Shown: piece by piece, positions 5,029-5,822 of the stretch
Position numbering within the stretch: the stretch's first letter is position 1
How the letters are laid out: the number at the start of each line of letters is the position of its first letter
From: Chloroflexota bacterium
GTDB lineage: Bacteria > Chloroflexota > UBA6077 > FW602-bin22 > JACQUS01
Direction of reading: 5' to 3'
NCBI GenBank assembly: GCA_016210125.1
Contig: JACQUS010000493.1
Location: forward strand, 1 to 5,822
Length of the DNA: 5,822 nt
The notes under the pieces: generated by a model
Databases searched by the model: none
What the model was told of the DNA's origin: nothing
What the model saw: the letters and a program-made list of their open reading frames with translations, nothing else
Position numbers and translations under genes: made by a program

Positions 5029-5822
5029 GGCCACCAGCGCGCACACGCGGCGCTGGGCCGGCTACTTCGCGCTGCTCGGCTGGGAGGTGCACGTTCTGAG
5101 CCTCCGGCCAGGTGCGGTCGCGGGCGCGCGCGTGCACGCCGTCGCGCCGCCGCTCGGCCGGCCGGGCTACCTGCTGGGTGCGCCGGCCGTCCGCCGTCTC
5201 GTACGCACGCTACGGCCCGACCTGTTGCACGCCCACTACCTGACGAGCTACGGGCTGCTCGGTGCGCTGAGCGGCTGCCATCCCTTCGTCGCCTCCGCCT
5301 GGGGCTCGGACGTGAGCGCCGGGGCCGCGCGCTCGCCGCTGCTGCGCGCCGCCGTGCGCTTCGCGCTGCGCCGCGCCGACGCCATCTGCGCGACGAGCCA
5401 CGCCCTGGCCGCGCTCACCAGGCCCTACGCGCCAGCGGGGGCGGCGATCCACGTCACGCCGTTCGGCGTCGACTGCCGGCGCTTCCGGCCACCCGCTGGC
5501 GGCCCGCCGCCCGGGTCGCCGTGCATCGGCAGCGTCCGCGCGCTGGAGCGCATCTACGGCCTCGACGTGCTGCTGCGCGCCGCGGCGCAGCTCATGCCGC
5601 AGTTTCCGGACCTGCGCCTGCGGCTGGTCGGCGACGGTAGCGCGCGCGCGCAGCTCGCCGCCCTGGCCGATGGGCTGGGCCTGGTCGCCGCCGTCGAGTG
5701 GCGCGGGCGCGTGCCGGCCGCGGCGCTGCCGGGCGAGCTGGCGCAGATGCACGCCTTCGCCGCGCCGTCACGCGTTCCGGAGGCCTTCGGGGTCGCCCTG
5801 CTGGAGGCCGAGGCTTGCGGCG
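5006..5822 (+). CDS. Glycosyltransferase family 4, 3'-truncated by window edge, start codon missing
   Basis: An open frame runs from inside the ligase gene off the window end, giving 272 codons counted from 5006. It encodes a GT-B sugar transferase: RICLLAEATSAHTRRWAGYF (2-21) is a typical first strand and loop, followed by LLHAHYLTSYG (73-83), AWGSDVSAG (98-106), VTPFGVD (150-156), donor-site IGSVRALERIYGLDVLLRA (174-192), LVGDGS (207-212) and E-x7-E E259/E267 in PEAFGVALLEAEACG. The remainder, perhaps 90-110 residues, lies beyond the edge. The codon before RIC is GCG at 5006, with a good Shine-Dalgarno sequence 6 nt upstream; no ATG, GTG or TTG is in frame between TTG 4928 and GTG 5087. It overlaps the ligase gene by 23 nt and is surely in its operon. 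Start loss, sequencing error or a rare start (ATC 5012) are all possible. Confidence 0.88.

Noticed and set aside
4231..5752. Minus-strand frames opposite the ligase and last glycosyltransferase
   Set aside because: No domain or motif, biased composition, and both sense genes are well supported.

Overview
The window is very GC-rich (about 75% G+C by eye in the sugar-transferase genes) with dense plus-strand coding. It carries part of a surface-polysaccharide (exopolysaccharide or O-antigen-like) biosynthesis locus: three GT-B fold glycosyltransferases and one polytopic O-antigen ligase/polymerase-type membrane protein. The GC content, the TGnTANNAT extended -10 boxes, the DUF6429-like gene and the heptamer repeat (read through as AVSRQHSAL) fit an environmental Chloroflexota-type bacterium. 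That placement is an inference from style, and an actinobacterial or other GC-rich host is not excluded.

Layout, all on the plus strand: the last codons of an upstream gene (1-33); a family 4 glycosyltransferase (58-1176); a 118-nt intergenic stretch with a probable extended -10 promoter and an RBS-masking hairpin; a small DUF6429-like winged-helix protein (1295-1573); a VapB-type antitoxin (1615-1845) overlapping a VapC PIN-domain toxin (1829-2224); a second family 4 glycosyltransferase whose GTG overlaps the vapC stop by 4 nt (2221-3477); an inverted array of heptamers (3373-3537) that supplies the last 34 codons and the stop of that gene; a second extended -10 promoter (3548-3556); an O-antigen ligase-like protein (3598-5028); and a third glycosyltransferase that runs off the window (about 5006-5822) and has no ordinary start codon where one is expected.

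How it fits together: the glycosyltransferases would add sugars to a lipid-linked glycan on the cytoplasmic face of the membrane, and the polytopic protein would polymerise the exported glycan or ligate it to its acceptor on the outer face. The DUF6429-vapB-vapC block has clearly lower GC (about 55% in sampled lines) and sits between two glycosyltransferase genes like an acquired cassette, yet joins the downstream gene with a 4-nt overlap. The points most worth a second look are this cassette, the inverted heptamer array with its stop-codon asymmetry, and the missing start codon of the last gene.
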